From assembly GCA_016218465.1 (NCBI GenBank), contig JACREA010000015.1:1-10721 (forward strand): a stretch of DNA of 10,721 nt, written 5' to 3'. The notes beneath the pieces were generated by a model. That model searched no databases. It was not told the origin of the DNA and saw only the letters and a program-made list of their open reading frames with translations. This DNA is from Nitrosomonadales bacterium. Lineage in GTDB: Bacteria; Pseudomonadota; Gammaproteobacteria; Burkholderiales; Gallionellaceae. Positions 1-6,865 of the stretch are shown here, piece by piece. Position numbers and translations under genes: made by a program. Numbering within the stretch: position 1 is the first letter of the stretch; each line of letters begins with the position of its first letter.

Positions 1-13
1 GGATGGCGCGTCG

Positions 14-98
14 CCCTCTCCCCCAGCCCCTCTCCCGCAAACTGGAGAGGGGAGTTAAAGTCCCACCCCCGCGAGCGGGGGGGGGGTTGGGGAGAGGG
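14..98. repeat. REP-like CT/GA-rich palindromic repeat with a G10 tract
   Basis: The left arm (14-38) is a C/T-rich block beginning CCCTCTCCCCCAGCCCC. The right arm (71-98) is its approximate inverse, ending GGTTGGGGAGAGGG. Between them, GGAGAGGGGA (44-53) can pair with the inner part of the left arm, so alternative hairpins are possible. The right arm contains ten consecutive G (77-86). Blocks of this type are familiar as dispersed intergenic palindromes in beta- and gammaproteobacterial genomes; that is recalled family knowledge, and copy number elsewhere cannot be seen from here. The repeat directly abuts the coding fragment that follows. Confidence 0.65.
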
Positions 99-298
99 TA
101 GAGTTCGAAGAACGCTGGACCGGCAGCTACATCTTCGAAAACGAATGGCAAAGCTTCCGCACCCGCAAGAACCGCGACCTGGAATTCATCTCCGCGCCCC
201 ACACCTACACCAAAGCGGGCCGCTACACCGTCGCCGTGAAAGTGATCGACATTTTCGGCAATGACACAATGGTGCTGGTGCCGGTGAATGTGGGATGA
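59..298 (+). pseudogene. C-terminal fragment resembling a type III DNA methyltransferase, 5' end broken or outside the window
   Basis: The frame is open from 59 to the TGA at 296-298, but it has no usable start and is blocked upstream by TAA at 56-58 inside the repeat. Convincing protein begins after the repeat (about 101) and has a typical domain ending: FENEWQSFRTRKNRDLEF, then YTKAGRYTVAVKVIDIFGND and a short beta-rich tail. I associate the GRYTVAVKVIDIFGNDT ending with the extreme C-terminus of large site-specific (type III Mod-like) DNA methyltransferases. This is from memory of the family and only the tail is visible, so the name is tentative. The two other upstream frames are open through the repeat, so one fewer G (9) or one more G (11) in the G10 run would restore a continuous frame. 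It may therefore be a disrupted gene, a phase-variable gene or a homopolymer sequencing error. Confidence 0.45.
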
Positions 299-365
299 GC
301 CTGCGCGGATTGTGCGTTTCGTGTCTTGCACCCATATTTGTTATTCAGGCACATAGAAGGAATCT

Positions 366-1418
366 GTGAAGCGTATAGGAAAGAATATTCGACCCTATTT
401 TGACAAAGCGAGAGACTCGGCGCTATTGGCAGTAGAGGTCTACAACAAGCCGGCCATTGCATTCAAGTCAGCCGGTTACATCGCATTGATGGTCATTGCA
501 TGGACTTCTTTGCTTCACGCTATCTTCCTTAGCAGGAAACGGCGGCCCTATCACAAGGGTGCCAATGGCAGATATATAAAAATAGATGGTGATTACAAAC
601 ATTGGGAGCTAAAGGAATGTGCCAAAATGTTCTGGACCGATGCTCCTCAGAACCCTGTTCGTAAGAACCTCGAATTTTTCATTCCTTTGCGCAATAAAAT
701 CGAACATCGACATATCCCGGAACTTGATGCCGAAATATTCGGGGAGTGTCAGGCGCTACTGCTCAACTTCGATGCACTTCTCGGCGCAGAATTCGGCAAG
801 AAACGCCGCTTGCGTGAGAGCTTGACGTTTTCTTTGCAGCTATTCCCAAGCGGCGAATCGTTTGCGGCGGCGGTCAAGGCAAATAAGAATATCAAGGACA
901 TTAAGAGATTTCTCGATGACTACCGGAACTCCATCTCGGCTGACGCCCAAAATTCTGGCCAGTTTTCGTTTAAGGCGTTTCTGATTCAGGTTGCAAACCA
1001 TCAGTCTCAAGACGCGCTTGCGATCCAATTTGTCCAGTATGACAAGTTAACGGAGGATCAAAAGGCAGAGGTGAGCCGGCTGCCAGCTCTTATCAAACTG
1101 AAATCAGGCGGTATCGTTAACGCGGACATGATGAAAGCGGGAGATGTCGTGAAGGCGGTCCAAACTGGCTTGGGTCATCCGAAGGTGGCGCGAAATGGTA
1201 AGCAGGTCTCGAAGTTCAACTCGGACACGCACGTCCGCTGCTGGCGGCGATTTAATGTTCGTCCACCAACTAAGACCGAAAAACCAGAGTTCACGGACCA
1301 ACGCTATTGCAGCTATGATAAGGCACACCGCGATTACTTATACACCCCCGCATGGGTCGATTTTTTGGTCGATAAAATGAATAACGAAGAAGAGTACCAA
1401 GCTCTATATTCTGACTAG
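366..1418 (+). CDS. DUF3644 family protein with a HEPN-type RNase motif
   Basis: The 350-aa protein starts at GTG 366, with an AGAAGGA ribosome binding site just upstream (355-361). Residues ~15-54 carry the DUF3644 signature: ARDSALLAVEVYNKPAIAFK followed by SAGYIALMVIAWTSLLHAIF. Residues 109-114 read RNKIEH, an exact fit to the R-N-x3-H form of the Rx4-6H motif of HEPN domains; members of that superfamily are commonly RNases in toxin-antitoxin and abortive-infection systems. The C-terminal region (~285-345) is a separate conserved-looking block rich in aromatics (FNSDTHVRCWRRFNVRP, then AHRDYLYTPAWVDFL) that I cannot assign. Despite the hydrophobic N-terminal stretch it is probably cytoplasmic, because that segment fits a buried HEPN helix. 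It sits between a methyltransferase-like remnant and the DUF488 pair and is richer in A/T than the operon downstream, consistent with acquisition. No adjacent antitoxin is visible. The family call is firm; RNase activity and a defence role are inferred. Confidence 0.85.
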   Translation: MKRIGKNIRPYFDKARDSALLAVEVYNKPAIAFKSAGYIALMVIAWTSLLHAIFLSRKRRPYHKGANGRYIKIDGDYKHWELKECAKMFWTDAPQNPVRKNLEFFIPLRNKIEHRHIPELDAEIFGECQALLLNFDALLGAEFGKKRRLRESLTFSLQLFPSGESFAAAVKANKNIKDIKRFLDDYRNSISADAQNSGQFSFKAFLIQVANHQSQDALAIQFVQYDKLTEDQKAEVSRLPALIKLKSGGIVNADMMKAGDVVKAVQTGLGHPKVARNGKQVSKFNSDTHVRCWRRFNVRPPTKTEKPEFTDQRYCSYDKAHRDYLYTPAWVDFLVDKMNNEEEYQALYSD

Positions 1419-1535
1419 CAATATCGTAATAATCCGTAGCAGATCACGATTTATTGCAGGTCAGCATGACGCTCAGTGAAACACTTGAGCAATCCTGCGC
1501 ATCAGCACATCCTGCAGTTCCAGCCAGGTTACTTG
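1419..1535. other. Convergent intergenic spacer
   Basis: This spacer lies between the stop codons of the DUF3644 gene and the convergent minus-strand gene. I see no hairpin with a T-run that would count as a terminator. On the minus strand the frame of the neighbouring gene stays open for 20 codons after its TAG, up to TGA at 1473-1475 (see findings). Confidence 0.5.
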
Positions 1536-2372
1536 CTAAAACATCTCCTGCTGCCTCGATAACTCTTCGGGGTCCACACCCGAGCGCAGCATCCCAATTA
1601 TGATGAATGTCTTCGGATGCGAGGCCATGGTGCCCATGATGAAATGCAGGTTGTGTGTTGGGATGTTCTCCTGATAAGCCTGTTTCATCTTCGCCAAGGT
1701 TTCTTCTTCGGTCTTGTACTTGCGCTTGTAGTAGAAGTAGGTCGCCTGTACTTCCCAGTCGTGAATCTGGTGCGTATGGGGGTTCTTGGCGCAGGTGCAG
1801 CGTGTCGGGTCCGCGCACGTGAACTGATAGGAGAAGCTGTGCTTGGGCTTCTCGATCGGCTTTAGTGGGTCTTCGAGCAATGAGGCCTGTTCGTGGTAGA
1901 CCAGATCGGCTACTTCCTGATCTATGGCGTTGCTGTCCTTCGCTTCCTTGATGATGAACTTGATGCTCTCGGGTTGGGGTCGGATGATGCCAAGGCTGCG
2001 TCCGGTGGTCTTGTTCTCCTCGATCAGAATTCCAATCGACGGAGCGATGAAGGGTCGCCAGAGCTTGACCTTCGCCTCTTCGGAAATCCCGCCGTGCTGG
2101 ATCAGCCGGATCGAGCCTTCATCGACACGGTGGCTTTCGGGCCGTGTGTCCGAGGAAGCCTTGGTGGTCGTCATTTCGACAAGATCGTAGCGATCAAATT
2201 GATCGCCCTTGGGTAGCCGGCGATAGCGGATCGGATAGAGCCGGAGTAGCTCCCGGCCATCCTCGGTGACGCCGGCACAGCAGACGGTCTCTTCGTGCTT
2301 CGTGCTAGGCTGCGGAAACGCCTTGACGAGGATACGAACGCGCCGCTTTTGATGCTTCCCTTGCATGGTCAT
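1536..2372 (-). CDS. Uncharacterised DUF488-associated protein with a Cys/His cluster
   Basis: Taken from ATG 2372 this is a 278-aa protein; ATG 2366 is an equally plausible start. GGGGGTGG lies directly before 2372 and six bases before 2366. In-frame codons further upstream lie in sequence that encodes DUF488 in another frame and are unlikely to be used. Residues ~10-90 form one block (RVRILVKAFPQPS, GRELLRLYPIRYRRLP, DTRPESHRVD). Residues ~100-135 contain WRPFIAPSIGIL and SLGIIRP. Residues ~180-207 contain FTCADPTRCTCAK and then HTHQIHDWE, giving C186, C192, C194, H199, H201 and H204 as a possible metal site. Residues ~243-262 (HFIMGTMASHPKTFIIIGML) form a hydrophobic C-terminal block. I recognise this as a family found repeatedly beside DUF488 genes, but I know of no established function. 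It overlaps the upstream DUF488 gene by 68 nt, so the two are probably co-translated. A nucleic-acid or defence role is only inferred from the setting. Confidence 0.75.
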   Translation of the reverse strand: MTMQGKHQKRRVRILVKAFPQPSTKHEETVCCAGVTEDGRELLRLYPIRYRRLPKGDQFDRYDLVEMTTTKASSDTRPESHRVDEGSIRLIQHGGISEEAKVKLWRPFIAPSIGILIEENKTTGRSLGIIRPQPESIKFIIKEAKDSNAIDQEVADLVYHEQASLLEDPLKPIEKPKHSFSYQFTCADPTRCTCAKNPHTHQIHDWEVQATYFYYKRKYKTEEETLAKMKQAYQENIPTHNLHFIMGTMASHPKTFIIIGMLRSGVDPEELSRQQEMF

Positions 2373-2805
2373 CCACCCCCAAATGGATCGGTGTCTTGCC
2401 CAGCAGCTCGGCCAAGGCATTGGCGACCGAGCGTCGATGGCACTCTTCGTGATCCTTCTCGTAACACATTAATGCGACGTTTCCCTTAAGTTCTTCGGCG
2501 AGCGTTTCCAGCAACTCTGACTGTTCGATCAAGTGCCGATCAAACTCGCGGAAGAAGCGCGGATAGTTGCCGTCCTCGCGCAGTTGGTGCCGGATCGTCT
2601 TGGGCGAACCCAATTGCTTCTCGTGGCGGTAGCGTATCCCGGCCTCGGTCAAGGCGCCGCCAAGGGCGGTCTTGGAAAATCCCTTGCGTCGCGAGATCGG
2701 TAGCTCGCGGACATCCAACAGTACGTCTATCTTGGCCGTTTTGAGCACACGCATGAAATCATCCAACGCAGCCACCTCGTAGCCGATGGTAAAAAGCTTT
2801 TTCAT
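2305..2805 (-). CDS. DUF488 domain protein
   Basis: The 166-aa protein starts at ATG 2805 with a clear AAGGGA ribosome binding site upstream on the minus strand. It is a compact single-domain protein of typical DUF488 length plus a ~25-residue tail that lies in the overlap with the next gene. Family motifs are in order: FTIGYE (5-10), DVRELPISRRKGFSKTAL (31-48), LGSPK (65-69), and MCYEKDHEECHRR (113-125) with C114, E116, C122, H123 and R124. The paired DVR...SRR and C-x-E...CHR elements are the invariant parts of the family and suggest an enzymatic pocket, but the biochemical activity of DUF488 is not established. The gene heads a two-gene minus-strand unit with the Cys/His-cluster protein and diverges from maeB. 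Confidence 0.88.
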   Translation of the reverse strand: MKKLFTIGYEVAALDDFMRVLKTAKIDVLLDVRELPISRRKGFSKTALGGALTEAGIRYRHEKQLGSPKTIRHQLREDGNYPRFFREFDRHLIEQSELLETLAEELKGNVALMCYEKDHEECHRRSVANALAELLGKTPIHLGVDDHAREASKAARSYPRQGVSAA

Positions 2806-2841
2806 TTCGTCCCTTGAAACTGCTTGTGTTGTTTAAAAATC

Positions 2842-2853
2842 GTATTTAAATAC
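2842..2853. promoter_or_regulatory. Perfect palindrome GTATTTAAATAC upstream of DUF488
   Basis: The 12-bp sequence GTATTTAAATAC is its own reverse complement and lies 37 bases upstream of the DUF488 ATG. On the minus strand it overlaps the A/T-rich zone where a -10 element would be expected (TAGTAT, 2855-2850). It could be an operator, the -10 region itself, or chance in A/T-rich DNA. No regulator is encoded beside it. Confidence 0.3.
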
Positions 2854-3129
2854 TAGCAGATTCCCAGGGCACTAGCCTGAACAAAAATGTGACTGTGCCA
2901 ATATAAGGTGCCAAACTCGAATTGATTTTTTGATCGCAAACGAACGAATTGATCGCCGACTTGCCAAGGCAATACCTCAATTGGTTCGCTTGCGTGTGCT
3001 TCCTGCCCGGCGGGGAGGCCTCAGGGCCAAGCTCTAAATAACGCGCTGCATTTAAGACACCACCGCATTTCCTCCTGTTTCTCACCAATACTGCCTTAGC
3101 GCGGCACGTTTCCGGGGATGCCGCTGCGC

Positions 3130-3135
3130 TATAAT
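3130..3135 (+). promoter_or_regulatory. Candidate -10 box for the maeB operon
   Basis: A consensus TATAAT stands at 3130-3135. At the usual spacing the -35 region would be CGTTTC or a close neighbour, which is weak, so an activator or a poor -35 is implied if this is used. Transcription would begin near 3142, leaving the ATG at 3150 almost leaderless and favouring the ATG at 3171. Confidence 0.5.
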
Positions 3136-3170
3136 CGCACTGTTCCAAAATGGAATATTTGAAAGAGGTT

Positions 3171-5441
3171 ATGGACAAGCAATTGCGCGAAGCTGCGTTG
3201 CAGTACCACCGCCAGACGCCGGCGGGCAAAATTTCGGTGAATGCCACCAAGCCGATGATTACCCAGCGCGATCTTGCGCTGGCTTATTCGCCGGGTGTGG
3301 CGGCGGCCTGCGAACTCATCGCGGAGAATCCGGCTGAGGTGCGCAACATGACTGCGCGCGGCAATCTGGTTGCCGTCATTACCAACGGCACAGCGGTGCT
3401 GGGCCTGGGGGCGATCGGGCCGCTGGCTGCCAAGCCGGTGATGGAAGGCAAGGGTGTGCTGTTCAAGAAATTTGCTGGCATCGACGTGTTCGACCTGGAA
3501 ATCGACGAGCGCGATCCCGACAGGCTGGTGGATATCATTGCCGCGCTGGAGCCGACTTTCGGCGGCATCAATCTGGAAGACATCAAATCGCCGGAGTGTT
3601 TTTACATCGAACGCAAGCTGCGCGAGCGGATGGAGATTCCGGTGTTCCACGACGACCAGCACGGCACGGCGATCATCGTCGGCGCCGCGCTGCTGAACGG
3701 CCTCAAGGTCGTGGGCAAGGACATCGCCAGGATCAGGCTGGTGGCCTCCGGTGCGGGCGCGGCGGCCTTGGCTTGCCTGGACATGCTGGTCAGCCTCGGC
3801 GTGCGCCTCGAGAATATCGTTGTCACTGACATCAAGGGTGTGGTCTATCAGGGGCGCATCGAGGAAATGGATGAAAACAAGGCGCGCTATGCGGTAAAGA
3901 CTACCGCGCGCAGCCTGGTTGAGGTGATCGCCGGAGCGGATGTGTTCCTAGGTTTGTCAGTAGGCGATGTGCTGAAGCAGGAAATGGTCAAACAGATGGC
4001 AGTCAGGCCGCTGATCTTCGCGCTGGCCAATCCGAACCCGGAGATATTACCGGAGCTTGCAAAGGCAGTGCGGCCTGACGCGATCCTGGCGACTGGGCGT
4101 TCCGACTATCCTAACCAGGTCAACAACGCGCTGTGCTTCCCTTATATTTTCCGTGGCGCACTGGACGTGGGCGCTTCCGCGATCAATGAGGCGATGAAGC
4201 TCGCTGCAGTCCACGCGATAGCCGAGCTGGCCGAAGCCGAGCAATCCGATGCGGTAACGGCGGTGTATGGCGAGGAAAGCATGAGTTTCGGCCCGGACCA
4301 TCTGATTCCCAAGCCGTTCGATCCACGCCTGATCACTCGGATCGCTCCAGCCGTGGCGCAGGCCGCGATGGATAGCGGTGTGGCTGAGCGCCCTATTGCC
4401 GACATCGCCGCGTATCGCGAACGGCTGGACAGTTTCGTGTATCAGTCCAACATGCTGATGAAGCCTGTGTTCGAGGCCGCGAGGCAGGCTCCGAAACGAC
4501 TGGTTTATGCGGAGGGAGAAGACCCGCGCGTGCTGCATGCGGTGCAGACAGTGGTGGATGAAGGCATCGCCTATCCGATATTGGTCGGGCGTCCTGCGGT
4601 GATCGAGCAGCGCATTGCCAAGCTGGGTTTGCGCATCCGATCTGGTGAACATTTTGAGCTGGTGAATCCGGAAAGCGATCCGCGCTACCGCGAATACTGG
4701 AGCGAATACCACCGGCTGATGCAGCGGCACGGCGTTACGCCGGATTCGGCCAAACGCGAGCTACGCCGGCGCAATACCTTGATCGCAGCGATGCTGGTTC
4801 ACAAAGGCGCGGCAGATGCGATGTTGTGCGGGACGGTTTCGCAGGCGCTCGGGCATCTGCGCTATATCGATGAAGTGATCGGACACAGGCCGGGCGTGAA
4901 TGTTTATGCGGCGATGAACATCTTGCTGCTGCCCAAGCATACCTTGTTCATTTGCGACACTCATGTCAATCTTGACCCGAGTGCGGAACAAGTGGCCGAA
5001 ATGACCATGCTGGCTGCCGAGGAGGTGCGCCGCTTCGGTTTGGTGCCGAAGGTCGCGCTGTTGTCGCATTCCAATTTCGGCAGCCACGACAATTCATCGG
5101 CTCAAAAGATGAGCCGCGCACGCGAGCTGCTCGAGCAAATTGCGCCGGGGCTGGAAGTTGAAGGTGAGATGCAAGGCGATGCCGCGCTGTCGGAGAGTTT
5201 GCGTTTGGCGACTTTTCCAGATACGCACTTGAAGGGCGAAGCGAATCTGCTCATCATGCCGAATCTGGATGCGGCTAATATCGCCTACAACCTGTTGAAG
5301 ATGACTGCAGGCGATGGAATTGCGATAGGCTCGATATTATTGGGAGCGAACAAGTCGGTACATATCCTGACGCCAACTTCCACAGTGCGGCGTATTGTAA
5401 ATATGAGCGCCCTGGCGGTGGTCGGTGTAAAAAAATACTAA
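3171..5441 (+). CDS. maeB: NADP-dependent malic enzyme with C-terminal phosphotransacetylase-like domain
   Basis: This cytoplasmic enzyme oxidatively decarboxylates malate to pyruvate, producing NADPH and CO2. At 756 aa from ATG 3171 it matches the usual length of the large MaeB type (E. coli MaeB is about 759). ATG 3171 is preferred because MaeB proteins normally begin close to MDxQLxxxAL, and an in-frame ATG at 3150 lacks a ribosome binding site; a purine-rich AAAGAGG lies close before 3171. Domains are: malic N-terminal ~10-155 with LALAYSPGVAAACE, ITNGTAVLGLGAIGPLAAKP and catalytic Lys88 in AKPVMEGK; the HDDQHGTA metal/malate segment ~161-168; the NAD(P)-binding domain from ~160 with VASGAGAAALACL; and a C-terminal PTA-like domain ~425-756 ending GDGIAIGSILLGANKSVHIL. 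In characterised MaeB enzymes the PTA domain is thought to sense acetyl-CoA rather than catalyse; that is family knowledge. It is the first gene of a six-gene plus-strand operon. Confidence 0.96.
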   Translation: MDKQLREAALQYHRQTPAGKISVNATKPMITQRDLALAYSPGVAAACELIAENPAEVRNMTARGNLVAVITNGTAVLGLGAIGPLAAKPVMEGKGVLFKKFAGIDVFDLEIDERDPDRLVDIIAALEPTFGGINLEDIKSPECFYIERKLRERMEIPVFHDDQHGTAIIVGAALLNGLKVVGKDIARIRLVASGAGAAALACLDMLVSLGVRLENIVVTDIKGVVYQGRIEEMDENKARYAVKTTARSLVEVIAGADVFLGLSVGDVLKQEMVKQMAVRPLIFALANPNPEILPELAKAVRPDAILATGRSDYPNQVNNALCFPYIFRGALDVGASAINEAMKLAAVHAIAELAEAEQSDAVTAVYGEESMSFGPDHLIPKPFDPRLITRIAPAVAQAAMDSGVAERPIADIAAYRERLDSFVYQSNMLMKPVFEAARQAPKRLVYAEGEDPRVLHAVQTVVDEGIAYPILVGRPAVIEQRIAKLGLRIRSGEHFELVNPESDPRYREYWSEYHRLMQRHGVTPDSAKRELRRRNTLIAAMLVHKGAADAMLCGTVSQALGHLRYIDEVIGHRPGVNVYAAMNILLLPKHTLFICDTHVNLDPSAEQVAEMTMLAAEEVRRFGLVPKVALLSHSNFGSHDNSSAQKMSRARELLEQIAPGLEVEGEMQGDAALSESLRLATFPDTHLKGEANLLIMPNLDAANIAYNLLKMTAGDGIAIGSILLGANKSVHILTPTSTVRRIVNMSALAVVGVKKY

Positions 5442-5454
5442 CGGAGAGAAAAAA

Positions 5455-5688
5455 ATGAATAAGCAGGAAGTCGCTTTACTGAGCAAAGAGATCGAAATGT
5501 TGATGAATGAGCGAGCGAGATTGCTCAGGGTAGTCGGCGCTGCCGCTATACTGGTGGCGAATACCGATGTTGAAAATTTGCCGGGAGCGGCAGTGGGCGC
5601 AGCAGAAATGCTGTCAGAAGCGCTGAATACCTTGCCCGAAGAAACGCTGAAAGACGCGCTGGAATCGGTACAGGCAGAAGTCGAGTAA
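5455..5688 (+). CDS. Small conserved-looking hypothetical protein (77 aa)
   Basis: ATG 5455 has a good GGAGAG ribosome binding site (5443-5448) at six bases' spacing, and the gene lies 13 nt after maeB and 7 nt before the patatin gene, so it is clearly an operon member. The protein is acidic and predicted almost wholly helical. The N-terminal part (1-28) is amphipathic with charged heptads (LLSKEIEMLMNERARLLRV). A middle Ala/Val/Leu-rich stretch (~28-53) is mildly hydrophobic but interrupted by Asp/Glu/Asn, so it is not a clear membrane span. The tail is Glu-rich (LPEETLKDALESVQAEVE). I recognise no domain. A role as a small partner of maeB or of the patatin-like protein is only a guess from position. 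Confidence 0.82.
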   Translation: MNKQEVALLSKEIEMLMNERARLLRVVGAAAILVANTDVENLPGAAVGAAEMLSEALNTLPEETLKDALESVQAEVE

Positions 5689-5695
5689 AGCCCGA

Positions 5696-6865
5696 ATGGA
5701 GAATCGCATTGGATTGATACTCACCGGTGGAGGCGCGCGAGCTGCCTATCAGGTGGGTGTGCTCAAGGCAATTGCAGAATTTTTGCCGCGCCACGCTCAC
5801 AATCCGTTTCCAGTGATCTGCGGTACATCAGCAGGCGCGCTCAATGCTGCGGCTGTTGCAGCGAATGCGCAAAATTTCCGCAAAGCTGTGCAGTATCTGG
5901 CCAATACCTGGAAAAACTTCCATGCCAGCCAGGTATATCGCACCGATGTGATCGGCGTATTCAACAACACCGTGTTATGGCTTACCGGCCTGATGTTCAG
6001 CGCAATCGGGATCAACAAGCTGCACAATGTTTCGATGCTTGATAATTCGCCGTTGCTTGAATTGCTGCAGAACATGGTGCCCTATGAAAAAATTCAGAAG
6101 AGTATCGACTCGGGGCTGCTACACGCATTGAGCATCACCGCATCCGGCTATGGCTCCGGGCAATCGGTTACCTTTTATCAGGGCGTAAAAGAGCTGGTGC
6201 CATGGCGCCGCACGGGACGGGTGGGCGTGCCGACACAGATCGAGATCAAGCACCTGCTGGCATCCTCCGCGCTGCCGTTTATTTTCCCGGCGACTATGAT
6301 TAACCGTGAATATTTTGGGGATGGATCGATGCGCCAGACCTCGCCGATTGGCTCCGCACTGCACTTGGGCGCAACGCGCGTACTGGTTATTGGCGTTACC
6401 GCAAATGGTTATTCAGATCAGGCAGAACGCAGCGATATCAGCGAATACCCTTCACTGGCAAAAATCGCCGGACATGCGTTGAATAGTATTTTCCTCGACA
6501 GCATGGATGTGGATTTGGAGCGGGTTCAAAAAATGAACAGCCTGGTCGCAATAATGCCTGAAGCGTTGCGCGAGCGCGCTAATCTCAGGCATATTGATGT
6601 AATGGTTATTTCACCCACTCAACCTATCGATAAAATTGCCGAGCGATACGCTGGAGATTTGCCCTGGACAATACGTCTGCTATTGCGTCTGGTCGGCGGA
6701 AGGCAGCATAGCGGCACGACGCTATTGAGTTATCTGCTGTCCGAGAAAAAATACTGCCGTGCGTTGATTGATTTGGGGTACCAGGATGCGTTAAAGCGGC
6801 AGGCTGAAATTATGAGTTTTCTTGGAGTGCAGTCTTCTGGCCATAATGAAGAGATGCCGCAATGA
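5696..6865 (+). CDS. Patatin-like phospholipase
   Basis: The 389-aa protein has a patatin domain at ~5-225. The oxyanion-hole motif GGGARAAYQVGVL is at 11-23. The nucleophile motif GTSAG is at 43-47 with Ser45. The catalytic dyad partner is Asp209 in FGDGSMRQTSP, the standard D-G form, so both catalytic residues are intact. These enzymes hydrolyse acyl ester bonds of phospholipids or neutral lipids. No signal peptide or outer-membrane beta-barrel region is present, so it is probably cytoplasmic or attached peripherally to the inner membrane. The C-terminal ~160 residues (helical, with SLAKIAGHALNSIFLDSMDVD) are family-typical and of unknown role. The start ATG 5696 has only a weak AAAG upstream, so translation may be coupled to the preceding 77-aa gene. 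Its stop overlaps the birA start (ATGA, 6862-6865). The physiological substrate cannot be read from the sequence. Confidence 0.93.
   Translation: MENRIGLILTGGGARAAYQVGVLKAIAEFLPRHAHNPFPVICGTSAGALNAAAVAANAQNFRKAVQYLANTWKNFHASQVYRTDVIGVFNNTVLWLTGLMFSAIGINKLHNVSMLDNSPLLELLQNMVPYEKIQKSIDSGLLHALSITASGYGSGQSVTFYQGVKELVPWRRTGRVGVPTQIEIKHLLASSALPFIFPATMINREYFGDGSMRQTSPIGSALHLGATRVLVIGVTANGYSDQAERSDISEYPSLAKIAGHALNSIFLDSMDVDLERVQKMNSLVAIMPEALRERANLRHIDVMVISPTQPIDKIAERYAGDLPWTIRLLLRLVGGRQHSGTTLLSYLLSEKKYCRALIDLGYQDALKRQAEIMSFLGVQSSGHNEEMPQ

Larger units (their letters stand above)
2806..3170. other. Divergent non-coding spacer between DUF488 and maeB
   Basis: I find no credible gene in these 365 bases. 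The spacer contains a perfect 12-bp palindrome near the DUF488 start (2842-2853), a direct repeat of CGAATTGAT (2918-2926 and 2945-2953, the second extending to CGAATTGATCGC), a TTGCC/GGCAA inverted repeat (2961-2972), and a TATAAT box (3130-3135) before maeB. Short frames crossing it read as low-complexity or unlike any protein. It marks the boundary between the A/T-richer accessory stretch and the G/C-richer operon. Confidence 0.55.

Noticed and set aside
3150..3170. Earlier ATG for maeB at 3150
   Set aside because: It has no ribosome binding site, lies about eight bases from the predicted transcription start, and family N-termini align with the ATG at 3171. It is not fully excluded.
3129..3662. 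Minus-strand open frame of 177 codons across the maeB start
   Set aside because: It is the shadow of the malic enzyme N-terminal domain, with no domain of its own.
4047..4730. Long minus-strand open frame (227 codons) inside maeB
   Set aside because: It lies antisense to a fully conserved maeB, with His/Arg-rich composition typical of the shadow of a GC-rich gene.
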